A DNA stretch of 41,586 nt from a virus. The notes below the pieces were generated by a model that saw nothing but the letters and a program-made list of their open reading frames with translations, was not told where the DNA came from and did no database searches. The position numbers and the translations under genes are program-made. Each line of letters opens with the position of its first letter. Position 1 is the first letter of the stretch. Positions 13,572 through 20,945 of this stretch are shown here, one piece after another. The stretch spans positions 1 to 41,586 of the IMG/VR virus record IMGVR_UViG_3300050821_007357; one strand, given 5' to 3'.

Positions 13572-13810
13572 CGCGCCCTTCAACCCCTAGAACTCGCAGA
13601 GCCGATCGTTGACGCCGCCCGGGCATGGGCGGCGTGATCGCGGCGCTTCTTCACAGAAGACAAATCCCCTCCGTAGCCAGGCAATCGAGGCTCCCGCCCG
13701 ATCTGGCGCGGGGGGGACGGCCAGGGCCGTAAAGCCAGGCTCGCGTCCGGTCATCGAAGCCGGGGATCGCCGCCGATCGAAGTCTTCACTTCTCGATCGA
13801 CAGGTGATCC
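13572..13810. other. Non-coding leader of the capsid gene
   Basis: 239 bp with no credible gene. A perfect hairpin, ACGCCGCCC (13612-13620) / GGGCGGCGT (13627-13635) with a 6-nt loop, could be a terminator without U-tract. A smaller dyad ACGGCC-AG-GGCCGT follows near 13719-13732. The capsid gene Shine-Dalgarno is AGGTGAT just before ATG 13811. A strong separate promoter for capsid would be expected, but no convincing -35/-10 pair is seen. Confidence 0.5.
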
Positions 13811-14818
13811 ATGCCCGACCCGACTGGCGCAACTGCACAGTCCCTGTACGTCCCAGGGTTTCGCGCCAACCTCAACCTGCTGCCCCAACAAACCAAGAGC
13901 CGACTGCTTGCCGCCGTCGACTCCGATCTCGCCTACGACACCCCCGGGCAATACTTCAACGCCGATGACGTCGGCACCAGCGACCCGCAGCTCGTCACCA
14001 CCCGAGTCCCCGACAGCCCGTCCGGCTTCGTCGACATGTACCGGCGCTTTGGTAGTTTTCTCCCGTACGCTGACGGTCGTTTCATCGACAACGAAGACCT
14101 CGTGCGCCAGTTGGAGGACCCGACGTCGAAGGTGATGCAGTCGATGCTCGCCGGGCTCGGGCGCAACCGCGACGTGGTGATCCTGGGCGCCGGCGGCGTC
14201 GGCGGGATTTTCGGGACCTACCAGTACCAGAACGCGCAGGGCGCCTACGCGCAGGGGACGGCCAACGCCAACGTCATCCCCTCGAACACGATCTTCGCCC
14301 ACGAAGACGAGACGATCGCCACCACGGAGGGCGGCGACGGCTTCCCTGGCCTCACCATCGGCAAGCTGATCCTGGCGAAGATGCAGCTCGACAACGCCGA
14401 AATCGAGGAAGCCGAGCCCGGCGACCGGCCGAGCAACTACCACATCGCGGTCACCGCCAATCAGCTCGGCAACCTGCTGCAGTCGGTCCCGGCCACCAGC
14501 TCGTTCTACAACGACGTGAAGGGCCTGATCGCCGGCACGCTGACCTACTTCATGGGCTTCAACTTCCACCGCCTGCCGTCGAACTCGCTGTTCAACCCGA
14601 TCCCGAAGTCCGGCTACACGCGGCGCTGCCCGGCGTGGGTGCGCTCGGCGATCCTCTACCGGGGCCGGACCATCATCCCGGAGGAAGTGGTCAAGCGGGC
14701 CGACAAGTCGTTCCGCTGGTACGCCTACTACGAGTTCAACCACGGCGCGGTGCGGCGCTACGACGGCGGCGTGGTCGAAGTGCAGTGCTCGACGGCCGAC
14801 CAGACGGCCTTCACCTGA
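13811..14818 (+). CDS. Major capsid protein (335 aa)
   Basis: ATG 13811 (MPDPTGATAQSLYVPGFRAN...) with AGGTGAT upstream. The motifs NLLPQQTKSRLLAAVDSD near residues 20-38, then YDTPGQYFNADDVGTSD and FVDMYRRFGSFLPYADG belong to the podoviral capsid protein family found after a scaffold gene. Later blocks are NLLQSVPATSSFYNDVKGLI and FMGFNFHRLPSN, and the C-terminus WYAYYEFNHGAVRRYDGGVV. It forms the HK97-fold shell. Length fits the family. The own leader, placement and rich codon optimisation agree with high expression. Confidence 0.9.
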   Translation: MPDPTGATAQSLYVPGFRANLNLLPQQTKSRLLAAVDSDLAYDTPGQYFNADDVGTSDPQLVTTRVPDSPSGFVDMYRRFGSFLPYADGRFIDNEDLVRQLEDPTSKVMQSMLAGLGRNRDVVILGAGGVGGIFGTYQYQNAQGAYAQGTANANVIPSNTIFAHEDETIATTEGGDGFPGLTIGKLILAKMQLDNAEIEEAEPGDRPSNYHIAVTANQLGNLLQSVPATSSFYNDVKGLIAGTLTYFMGFNFHRLPSNSLFNPIPKSGYTRRCPAWVRSAILYRGRTIIPEEVVKRADKSFRWYAYYEFNHGAVRRYDGGVVEVQCSTADQTAFT

Positions 14819-14828
14819 GACTGCCGCG

Positions 14829-15317
14829 ATGGCGAAGCTCTACGGGAACCTCGTCGGATCGCAGGTGCAGGCCCTCGCGCAGGGCCGCATCGGCATCGTG
14901 CCGCCGCACTGCAAGGACACGCCCGACCAGGTGCTGTGGCGCGACTACGCGGTGTTCCAGGGCGCGGCGGTCGGCGACACGATCTCGATGGGGGTGCTCA
15001 AGTCGACGGCGCTGGTCGACCCGCTGAACAGCGTGATCGCCAACGACGCGATGACCGGGGTGCGGTGGGATTTGGGCGACGTGAGCTTTCCCACCGCGTT
15101 CGCGGCGGCCCTCAACGTCGAGTGGGGCCAGACGGTCCCGCTGGTGGCGGCGATGAAGGCCAACCTGGTCGCCGCGCCGCTCTGGCAGTTGCTGGGCTAC
15201 CTGGCCGACCCGGGGCGGCCGATCGAGCTGCTGGCGCGGATCGCCGCCGCCAGCACGGCGCCGCCGGCGAACGGGACCGCGTTCATCTGGGCGCTCTACG
15301 GGCGGGCCGGCCTATGA
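14829..15317 (+). CDS. Tandem virion-protein paralogue 1 (162 aa)
   Basis: ATG 14829, ten bases after the capsid stop. First of four related ~160-aa proteins. The shared scaffold is present in divergent form: MAKLYGNLVGSQVQALAQG, then CKDTPDQVLWRDYAVFQGAA (the others have YKDGTD.VLVRD), VGDTISMGVLKSTALVDP, VRWDLGDVSFPTA, LWQLLGYLADPGRPIELLAR and a C-terminal W-aromatic-G tail. The pattern predicts a compact beta-sandwich. Directly downstream of the capsid gene, it is probably a head-decoration or head-tail structural protein, which is inference from position. It is the most diverged member: the YKDGTD motif is broken and it lacks the GANPxNGA box. Confidence 0.75.
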   Translation: MAKLYGNLVGSQVQALAQGRIGIVPPHCKDTPDQVLWRDYAVFQGAAVGDTISMGVLKSTALVDPLNSVIANDAMTGVRWDLGDVSFPTAFAAALNVEWGQTVPLVAAMKANLVAAPLWQLLGYLADPGRPIELLARIAAASTAPPANGTAFIWALYGRAGL

Positions 15318-15805
15318 CCAAGTTCCTCGGCCAGAACACCGGACAGGTGATCCAGTCGCTGCAGGCGGGCGCGCCGATCGGCGGCGTCTCGTCGCTCTAC
15401 AAGGACGGCACCGACCGGGTGCTGGTGCGCGATCAGGTCGTCACCGCCGGCAACGTGATCGGCGATCTGGTCTCGCTGGGGACGTTCCGGCCGACCGCCT
15501 ACCTAGATCCTTTTTTGTCGTCGTTTTCCTACGACGCGCTGGGGACCGGCGTGACGCTCAACATCGGCGACGCGGCGCATCCGGTGGCGATGCGGGTGGC
15601 CTTCCCGGCGGCGACGGCCGACCAGACCCTCATCATGATCGTGCCGACCATGCCGGCGGCGCTGATGGTCGCCGCGCCGCTCTGGCAGCGGCTGGGCTAC
15701 GCGGCGCCGCCAGGCGCGCCGATTGAGCTGCTGGCGTTCATCGCCGGCGCGAACCCGGTCAACGGCGCCAGGCTGAGCTGGCAGATTTTCGGGCGGAACG
15801 TGTGA
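15314..15805 (+). CDS. Tandem virion-protein paralogue 2 (163 aa)
   Basis: ATG 15314, ATGA overlap with paralogue 1. Blocks: GGVSSLYKDGTDRVLVRDQV, VIGDLVSLGTFRPTAYLDPF, LNIGDAAHPVA, APLWQRLGYAAPPGAPIELL, IAGANPVNGARLSWQIFGRN. Same length and block order as the others. The middle (about 100-120, TADQTLIMIVPTMPAAL) differs most between copies and may be the surface-exposed variable face. Probable virion decoration protein. Confidence 0.75.
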   Translation: MTKFLGQNTGQVIQSLQAGAPIGGVSSLYKDGTDRVLVRDQVVTAGNVIGDLVSLGTFRPTAYLDPFLSSFSYDALGTGVTLNIGDAAHPVAMRVAFPAATADQTLIMIVPTMPAALMVAAPLWQRLGYAAPPGAPIELLAFIAGANPVNGARLSWQIFGRNV

Positions 15806-16275
15806 TGGTGGCGACGCTTCGCGGTCAATTCGTCGCAACGCCGGTGCAGAGCCTGCTGGCGACCGGCGCGGGCTTCATCTCGTCGCTCTACAAGGACGGC
15901 ACGGACCAGGTGCTCGTGCGCGACTACGTGACCATGCAGGGCAACCTGATGGGCGACGTGATCTCGCTCTGCGTGCTGAAATCGACCGCCCTCATCGACC
16001 CCTACCGGAGCTGGATCGTCAACGACGCCTGCGGGGCCAGCGTGCGGCTGCGGGTCGGCGATGTGAACTTCCCGACCGCCGGGCTGGTGTCGCCGATCGG
16101 GCTCACGGCGGCCGGGCGGGCGACCCCGTTCAAGGGCGTGGCCCAGCGGCTGTGGCAGTGGCTGGGCTACGCCAGCGACCCGGGCGGCAACATCGAACTG
16201 CTGGGGACCATCATCGGGGCGAACCCGACCGATGGCGCCAGCATCGGCTGGGCCTTCTTCGGCCGGAACCTTTGA
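15805..16275 (+). CDS. Tandem virion-protein paralogue 3 (156 aa)
   Basis: Start at ATG 15805 in a TGATG junction. An in-frame GTG at 15802 would add one residue. Blocks: ISSLYKDGTDQVLVRDYVTM, GNLMGDVISLCVLKSTALID, VRLRVGDVNFPTA, LWQWLGYASDPGGNIELLGT, IIGANPTDGASIGWAFFGRN. The LYKDGTDxVLVRD box is shared exactly with paralogue 2 apart from one residue. The DPGGNIELLGT box is shared with paralogue 4, so the array looks like stepwise duplication. Confidence 0.75.
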   Translation: MVATLRGQFVATPVQSLLATGAGFISSLYKDGTDQVLVRDYVTMQGNLMGDVISLCVLKSTALIDPYRSWIVNDACGASVRLRVGDVNFPTAGLVSPIGLTAAGRATPFKGVAQRLWQWLGYASDPGGNIELLGTIIGANPTDGASIGWAFFGRNL

Positions 16276-16288
16276 GAGAGGCTTGAGC

Positions 16289-16768
16289 ATGGCAAAGCTG
16301 TATGGATCGCTGGTCGGCGCCCCGCTGCAGAACCTGGCGGCGACCGGCTTCGGGGCGGTGAGCAACCGCTACAAGGATGGGCACGACGCCATCATGGTGC
16401 GCGACGTCGCGGTCACGCAGGGCAACGTGATCGGAGACCAGATTTCCTTCGGGTCGCTCAGGTCGACGGCCTACATCGACCACGGCAACAGCTATCTGTG
16501 GTGGACCGCGTTCGGGGCCGGCTGCACGCTCAACATCGGCGACGTGAACCATCCCAGCGCGCTCGCCGCCGCGCTCAACCTGGCCGGCCAGTCGACCGCG
16601 GATTTCGAGGTGGCGTGGGTTCCGGCCTGGATCGGGCAACCGCTCTGGCAACACCTGGGCTACGCCGCCGATCCGGGCGGGAACATCGAGCTGCTGGGGA
16701 CCTTCGCCGGCGCCAACCCGGCCAACGGGCTCTCGATGGCCTGGCAGCTCGTCGGCCGTAACAACTGA
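16289..16768 (+). CDS. Tandem virion-protein paralogue 4 (159 aa)
   Basis: ATG 16289 after GAGAGAGG, separated from paralogue 3 by 13 bases. Blocks: MAKLYGSLVGAPLQNLAATG (like paralogue 1), NRYKDGHDAIMVRDVAVTQG, VIGDQISFGSLRSTAYID, CTLNIGDVNHPSALAAALNL, QPLWQHLGYAADPGGNIELL, AGANPANGLSMAWQLVGRNN. It combines N-terminal features of copy 1, IGD features of copy 2 and C-terminal features of copy 3, as expected if gene conversion has mixed the copies. Probable structural protein. Confidence 0.75.
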   Translation: MAKLYGSLVGAPLQNLAATGFGAVSNRYKDGHDAIMVRDVAVTQGNVIGDQISFGSLRSTAYIDHGNSYLWWTAFGAGCTLNIGDVNHPSALAAALNLAGQSTADFEVAWVPAWIGQPLWQHLGYAADPGGNIELLGTFAGANPANGLSMAWQLVGRNN

Positions 16769-16769
16769 G

Positions 16770-17471
16770 ATGGCGTGGGACGCTCAGACCCGGGCGATGA
16801 ACATAGCCCTGGCGCAGCTCGGCAAGCTGCCGGTCGCCGACCTCAACGAGCAGTCCCTGCGCGCGTCGAGCGCGGCGATGAAGCTGTACGCCTTCATGGA
16901 CGACGCGCTGGAGCACGTGCTGGAGCGTCAGGGCTGGCTCTGCGCCATGACCTACGCCCTGCTGAACCCCGCCACGGACGCCCAGATCGCGGCCGACGGC
17001 AACTGGCGCTTCCCGGTGTACTACGTGCTGCCTGGCGGGTGTCTGCGCGTCTGGGAGGTTCGCACGCCGACGCTGATCCAGCCCTGGTGGGGCGACATCG
17101 ACTGGATCGCCTTCTCCGAGCTGGGGCCGCCGGTGATGGAGGGCGAAGCCTGGCAGGTGACGACGATCGACAGCCCGGACGGCTCGACCCAGAAAATCCT
17201 GCGCACCGATCTGCAGGTGGGCCTGGCGATCTCCTACACCCGCCGGTGCAATTGGGCGGCGCTGCCGTTCATCATGCTGCAGGCGATCGGCTTCGAGCTG
17301 GCCGCGCTCGGCTGCTACACGGTGACGGCCGACCAGAGCCGCCAGCAGAAGCTCGAACAGCTCGCCGAGTCGAAGGTGCAGCTCGCCCTCTCCGTCGAAG
17401 CGACGCAGGAGGCCGGCATGGCGGCGATCGCCCCCTCGATCCCGGCCCGAATACGCGCGATCTCGCGCTGA
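16770..17471 (+). CDS. Head-tail adaptor (T7 gp11-like tail tubular protein A) (233 aa)
   Basis: ATG 16770. Adaptors of this family bind under the portal and connect it to the nozzle. Typical start: MNIALAQLGKLPVADLNEQS with LRASSAAMKLYAFMDDALEH and QGWLCAMTYALL, matching the LGxxPIxSLxExSxxA...yxxxxdxxLxxxxWxxA pattern. The middle has aromatic-rich strands (GNWRFPVYYVLPGGCLRVWE). The C-terminal helices (QSRQQKLEQLAESKVQLALS) are typical of the family's helical bundle. It is encoded between capsid-associated genes and the nozzle gene, as in other podoviruses. Confidence 0.8.
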   Translation: MAWDAQTRAMNIALAQLGKLPVADLNEQSLRASSAAMKLYAFMDDALEHVLERQGWLCAMTYALLNPATDAQIAADGNWRFPVYYVLPGGCLRVWEVRTPTLIQPWWGDIDWIAFSELGPPVMEGEAWQVTTIDSPDGSTQKILRTDLQVGLAISYTRRCNWAALPFIMLQAIGFELAALGCYTVTADQSRQQKLEQLAESKVQLALSVEATQEAGMAAIAPSIPARIRAISR

Positions 17472-17514
17472 CCCTCTCCCAAGGTGGTCTCCTCTGGGAG
17501 CTGCTGAACTAACT

Positions 17515-17546
17515 GGCCCCGGCGCCTCGGCTCCGGGGCCGCTTTT
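17515..17546 (+). terminator. Rho-independent terminator or attenuator
   Basis: GGCCCCGG (17515-17522), 10-nt loop, CCGGGGCC (17533-17540), then GCTTTT. It sits in the 111-bp gap between adaptor and nozzle genes, so it may lower expression of tail relative to head genes rather than end the operon. Confidence 0.7.
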
Positions 17547-17582
17547 CATCCGACCAGGCGCTGACGGCGCCATCCTGACGGG

Positions 17583-19868
17583 ATGCCCGGCCCCTTCGGT
17601 TTCACCAACGCGTTCACGTCCGGCGAGGTTGACGACAACGCCTATGACCGCACGGACCTGCAGCAAGTCGCCAAGGGCTGCGCGCTGGGCCAGAACCTGC
17701 TGATCCAGGTGGCCGGGCCGCTGGCGAAGCGGCCGGGCTTCTGGCTGGTCGGCCTGGCGCAGGACCAGGCGGCGGACGGGGGCACGCGGATCGTGGCCTT
17801 CCGCAAGAGCTGGGGCGACTCCTGCCTGCTGGAGTTCAGCGATTCGAGCTGCCGGGTCTGGCAGATCGACGGGACGCCGCTGATCGACCCGGGGACCTCG
17901 GCGCAGCTCACCTTCCCGACACCGATCCCGGCCGCGCGCCTGCCGCTGCTGCGCTGGAAGCAGGTGCAGGACGTGATCTATTTCCGGTCGATCGACGGCA
18001 TGGTCCCGCAGAGCCTGGCGCGGGCGAATGGCGGGGTGACGGCGGCCGATTGGACCTTCGCGGCGACCCAGCTCACCAACGGCCCCTGGCTCAGCGAGAA
18101 CAGCGACCTGACGCAGACGGTGACGGTGACGTGGGTGTCGGGGCCGACCACGATCCACGACAACCTGCCGACCGGCGCCGGCGCGATCCTGGCGGGGTCT
18201 CAGGTCACGTTGCTGGCGACCGAGGCGCTGTTCGATCCCACCCTGATCGGCTCGTCGCTGCGGGTGCGCGCCAACGGCTCGTCGGTGAGCAGCATGGCCT
18301 GGGCGCCGGCGTTCAAGTACTTCCCCGACAACTTCGTGACCTCGGTTGGCAACGTCTATTACAGCACCGCCGGCGCGACGGGCGGCGTCGCCAGCGGGAC
18401 CAACCCGCCGGTGCAAGACCAGGGCGACCAGAGCGACGGGACGATCACCTGGACCTTCCTGCACGACGGCGCGGGGATCATCGACATCACCGGCGTCACC
18501 GACCCGACGCACGCGACGGGGACGGTTCGGCGCACGGTGCCGCTCAAGTCCGGGGTGGCGACGAGCTTCTGGGCCTTCGCCGCGTACTCGGCGGCGGACG
18601 GCTGGCCGACCGCCTGGCCGGAGATTCGCGAGGAGCGCCTGGTCGACGGCGCCTGCAGCGGCAATTGGGATTGGGCCGATCTCACCCGCACCGCCGGGTT
18701 CAGTCCGACCAGCGAGGACTTCACGCCGGGGACCGGGCTCGGCGTGATCGAGGACGACGACGCGGTGCGCCGGCGCGTCGGGACCAAGGGCGGGCGCATC
18801 CAGTGGTTCCACACCGCGACCTACCTGTTGGTCGGCACGGAGACCGGCGAGCACCTGATCTCAGGGCCGGTGCTGGACGAGCCGATCAGCCCCTCGGGCG
18901 TCGTCGTCAAAGACCTCTCGGAGTTCGGCTGCGCGCCGATCGAACCGGCCAACGCCCAGCGCGGGCTGATGTACGTGACCATCACGCGGAAGACCCTGCG
19001 GGAGATCGGCGTCGACCCCAACCAAGGCACGTTCGGCGAGGATCACTCGTACCTGGCGCGGCACATCGCCGATCGCAACTTCGCCCGGATCAAGTGGACC
19101 AAGGCCCCGTCCAACAATCTGTGGTGCCAGCTCGGGGACGGCGGCCTGGCCTGCTACACCTACCACGTCGAGCAGCAGGTGAAGGGCTACACCAGCCAGG
19201 CGCTCGGCCTCGGCGCCCTGGTGCTCGACATGGCGGTGCTGCCGAGTCCCGGGGACTACGAGGCGCTATGGATCGTGGCGCAGCCGCCAGGCGGCCCGAA
19301 GCTGATCCTGCGCATGAGCGACCCTGACGCCGGGCTCTACCTCGACGCGGCGACGACCTACACCGCGCCGGCGCCGACCGGCGTGTTCCCGGCCAACCCG
19401 CTGATGAACGGGTGGCTGGTCGACGTGCTGGCGGATGGGACCTGGTACGCCGACCTGGCGGTGAACGCCGGGGAGGTGACGCTGCCGGACGGCGAGACCG
19501 CCTCGACGGTGCAGATCGGCCAGACCTACCCCGTCGCCTTCAAGAGCTTGAAGCTCGATCTGCGCAACCTCTACGGCGGGGCGCTGCTGCAGGCGCAGCG
19601 GATCACCGAGGCGCTGATCGACGTCTTGACGGTGCTGTGCACGGTCAACGGCGACAACCCCAACTGGCCGGGCGAGGACATCTCGACCCGCCTGGCGAGC
19701 GACGTCCCTGGACCGATCCCGCGCCGTGTCACCAAGCGCGTGACGATCGTGCAGGACGAGAGTTCGGAGACCGACGACCATGACCCTCGCATCACCATCA
19801 CTGAGCAGTCACCCTACCCCTTCACCCTCTACGCGATCCGCCAGGATAAGGTTGCGATCGGTGAGTAA
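17583..19868 (+). CDS. Tail nozzle protein (T7 gp12-like tail tubular protein B) (761 aa)
   Basis: ATG 17583. The N-terminus FTNAFTSGEVDDNAYDRTDL, followed by CALGQNLLIQVAGPLAKRPG, matches the nozzle signature (FxxGExsxxxxGRTDLxxYxxGxxxxxNxxVxxxGPxxxRPG). Long beta-rich body with Ig-like insertions (about 180-330) and a C-terminal part (about 500-740) ending in ITITEQSPYPFTLYAIRQDK. The protein forms the hexameric short tail tube and mates with the adaptor encoded upstream. Length is in the usual range of 700-900 aa. Confidence 0.83.
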   Translation: MPGPFGFTNAFTSGEVDDNAYDRTDLQQVAKGCALGQNLLIQVAGPLAKRPGFWLVGLAQDQAADGGTRIVAFRKSWGDSCLLEFSDSSCRVWQIDGTPLIDPGTSAQLTFPTPIPAARLPLLRWKQVQDVIYFRSIDGMVPQSLARANGGVTAADWTFAATQLTNGPWLSENSDLTQTVTVTWVSGPTTIHDNLPTGAGAILAGSQVTLLATEALFDPTLIGSSLRVRANGSSVSSMAWAPAFKYFPDNFVTSVGNVYYSTAGATGGVASGTNPPVQDQGDQSDGTITWTFLHDGAGIIDITGVTDPTHATGTVRRTVPLKSGVATSFWAFAAYSAADGWPTAWPEIREERLVDGACSGNWDWADLTRTAGFSPTSEDFTPGTGLGVIEDDDAVRRRVGTKGGRIQWFHTATYLLVGTETGEHLISGPVLDEPISPSGVVVKDLSEFGCAPIEPANAQRGLMYVTITRKTLREIGVDPNQGTFGEDHSYLARHIADRNFARIKWTKAPSNNLWCQLGDGGLACYTYHVEQQVKGYTSQALGLGALVLDMAVLPSPGDYEALWIVAQPPGGPKLILRMSDPDAGLYLDAATTYTAPAPTGVFPANPLMNGWLVDVLADGTWYADLAVNAGEVTLPDGETASTVQIGQTYPVAFKSLKLDLRNLYGGALLQAQRITEALIDVLTVLCTVNGDNPNWPGEDISTRLASDVPGPIPRRVTKRVTIVQDESSETDDHDPRITITEQSPYPFTLYAIRQDKVAIGE

Positions 19869-20334
19869 GCGCTGGCAGACCCTGCGGCTGCGGGCCTGGC
19901 GGCGCGGCGACGAGCGGGCGTTCACGCCCAGGCCGGACATGGCCGAGGACATGATGGCCGTCGCCTGGGCCTGGGGGCGCGGCCCGCCGGGGCCGACCTG
20001 GACCCTGGAGCGAATCCGCGGTGACCGGGTGCTCGGCATGGCGGGGGCGGTCGAACAGGCGCGCGGGGACTGGCAAATCTGGAGCGTGCTGGGGGCGCTG
20101 CGCTGGCGCGACTGGCCGGCGGCCCTGGCCCTGGCGCGGGGCGCGCTGCGCTCGCTTGAGCGCGATTGGGGCAGCACCCGCTTCACCGCCTACGCCCGCA
20201 CCGACTTCCCCGGCGCACACCTGGTCCTGCGGCGGCTGGGGTTCGAGCTCTACGCGGGGCGCGCCCCCGCGCCGAGCTGGCCGGGCACGGTGATGTACGA
20301 GCGGCGGATCACGTATCGGAAGAAAGCCCAATGA
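19861..20334 (+). CDS. GNAT-fold virion-associated protein (T7 gp13-like) (157 aa)
   Basis: Start at GTG 19861 (VSKRWQTLRLRAWRRGDERA), overlapping the nozzle stop by eight bases. The frame is open further upstream inside the nozzle gene, but that part is not credible. The order FTPRPDMAEDMMAVAWAWGR, PTWTLERIRGDRVLGMAGAV, DWPAALALARGALRSLERDW, RFTAYARTDFPGAHLVLRRL, GFELYAGRAPAPSWPGTVMY is an acetyltransferase-like fold (the RRLGFE helix-strand near the end). Phage homologues at this locus, such as T7 gp13, are assembly-related internal proteins. Active acetylation is not implied, because the acetyl-CoA loop Q/RxxGxG/A is not evident. Confidence 0.65.
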   Translation: MSKRWQTLRLRAWRRGDERAFTPRPDMAEDMMAVAWAWGRGPPGPTWTLERIRGDRVLGMAGAVEQARGDWQIWSVLGALRWRDWPAALALARGALRSLERDWGSTRFTAYARTDFPGAHLVLRRLGFELYAGRAPAPSWPGTVMYERRITYRKKAQ

Positions 20335-20936
20335 GCTTCCTGGACACCTCGGCCGACGTGCTGTCGGCGGCTGGCATGAGCGGGGGCGGCGCAGCGGCCG
20401 GCGCTGCGGGCGGCATGGCGGGGTTCGCCGGGATGCTGGGGCCGCTGGGGATGGCGTCACCGATCATCAGCGGGGTCGCCTCGGCGATCGGCGGCATCAC
20501 CAGCTTCGTCAGCGAGAACCAGCAGGCGAAGCAGGCCGAGCTGGCGGCGCGCCAGGCGTCGATCACCGGCGGGATCAACACGCAGGAGGCGCTGCTGCAC
20601 GGCATGGCGGCGACCGGCCGGGCGGCGACCCTGGCGGCGGCGTCGGGCGGCGGCCTCGGCGGGACCACGGCGGGGGTGCTCAACCAGATCGCCGAGCGCG
20701 GCCAGTTCAACGCGCGGGCGGCGGCCTACCGGGGCGCGACGCAGGCCGAGACCGACGAGTACATGGCGAAGGTCGACAAGGACAACGCGATGAACTCGCT
20801 GATCTCCGGGTTCACCGGCGCGGCCGGCCAGGCGGTCGCCGGCGGGCTCAAGCAGGGATTCCGCGAGAAACTGCTGTCGAGCAAAGCCTACCAGGCCGGC
20901 GAGATCGACCCGTACGCGCTCTCCACCGTCAACTGA
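20331..20936 (+). CDS. Internal virion protein, small (T7 gp14-like) (201 aa)
   Basis: ATG 20331, ATGA overlap. Ala/Gly-rich hydrophobic N-terminus (residues about 10-60; MAGFAGMLGPLGMASPIISG), then FVSENQQAKQAELAARQASI and a helical region ending GQAVAGGLKQGFREKLLSSK. Small ejection proteins of T7-like phages share this design: one amphipathic region that inserts into the outer membrane and Ala-rich helices. Position (nozzle, gp13-like, this gene, then two very large proteins) is the classic order. Confidence 0.7.
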   Translation: MSFLDTSADVLSAAGMSGGGAAAGAAGGMAGFAGMLGPLGMASPIISGVASAIGGITSFVSENQQAKQAELAARQASITGGINTQEALLHGMAATGRAATLAAASGGGLGGTTAGVLNQIAERGQFNARAAAYRGATQAETDEYMAKVDKDNAMNSLISGFTGAAGQAVAGGLKQGFREKLLSSKAYQAGEIDPYALSTVN

Positions 20937-20945
20937 GGCTGTCCC

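Noticed and set aside
13609-13968. 119-codon rightward frame in the capsid leader
   Set aside because: No ribosome site, Arg/Pro-rich, and it overlaps the capsid start out of frame. The gap is better read as a structured leader.
16575-18854. 759-codon leftward frame
   Set aside because: Shadow of adaptor and nozzle genes, without a credible start or domain.
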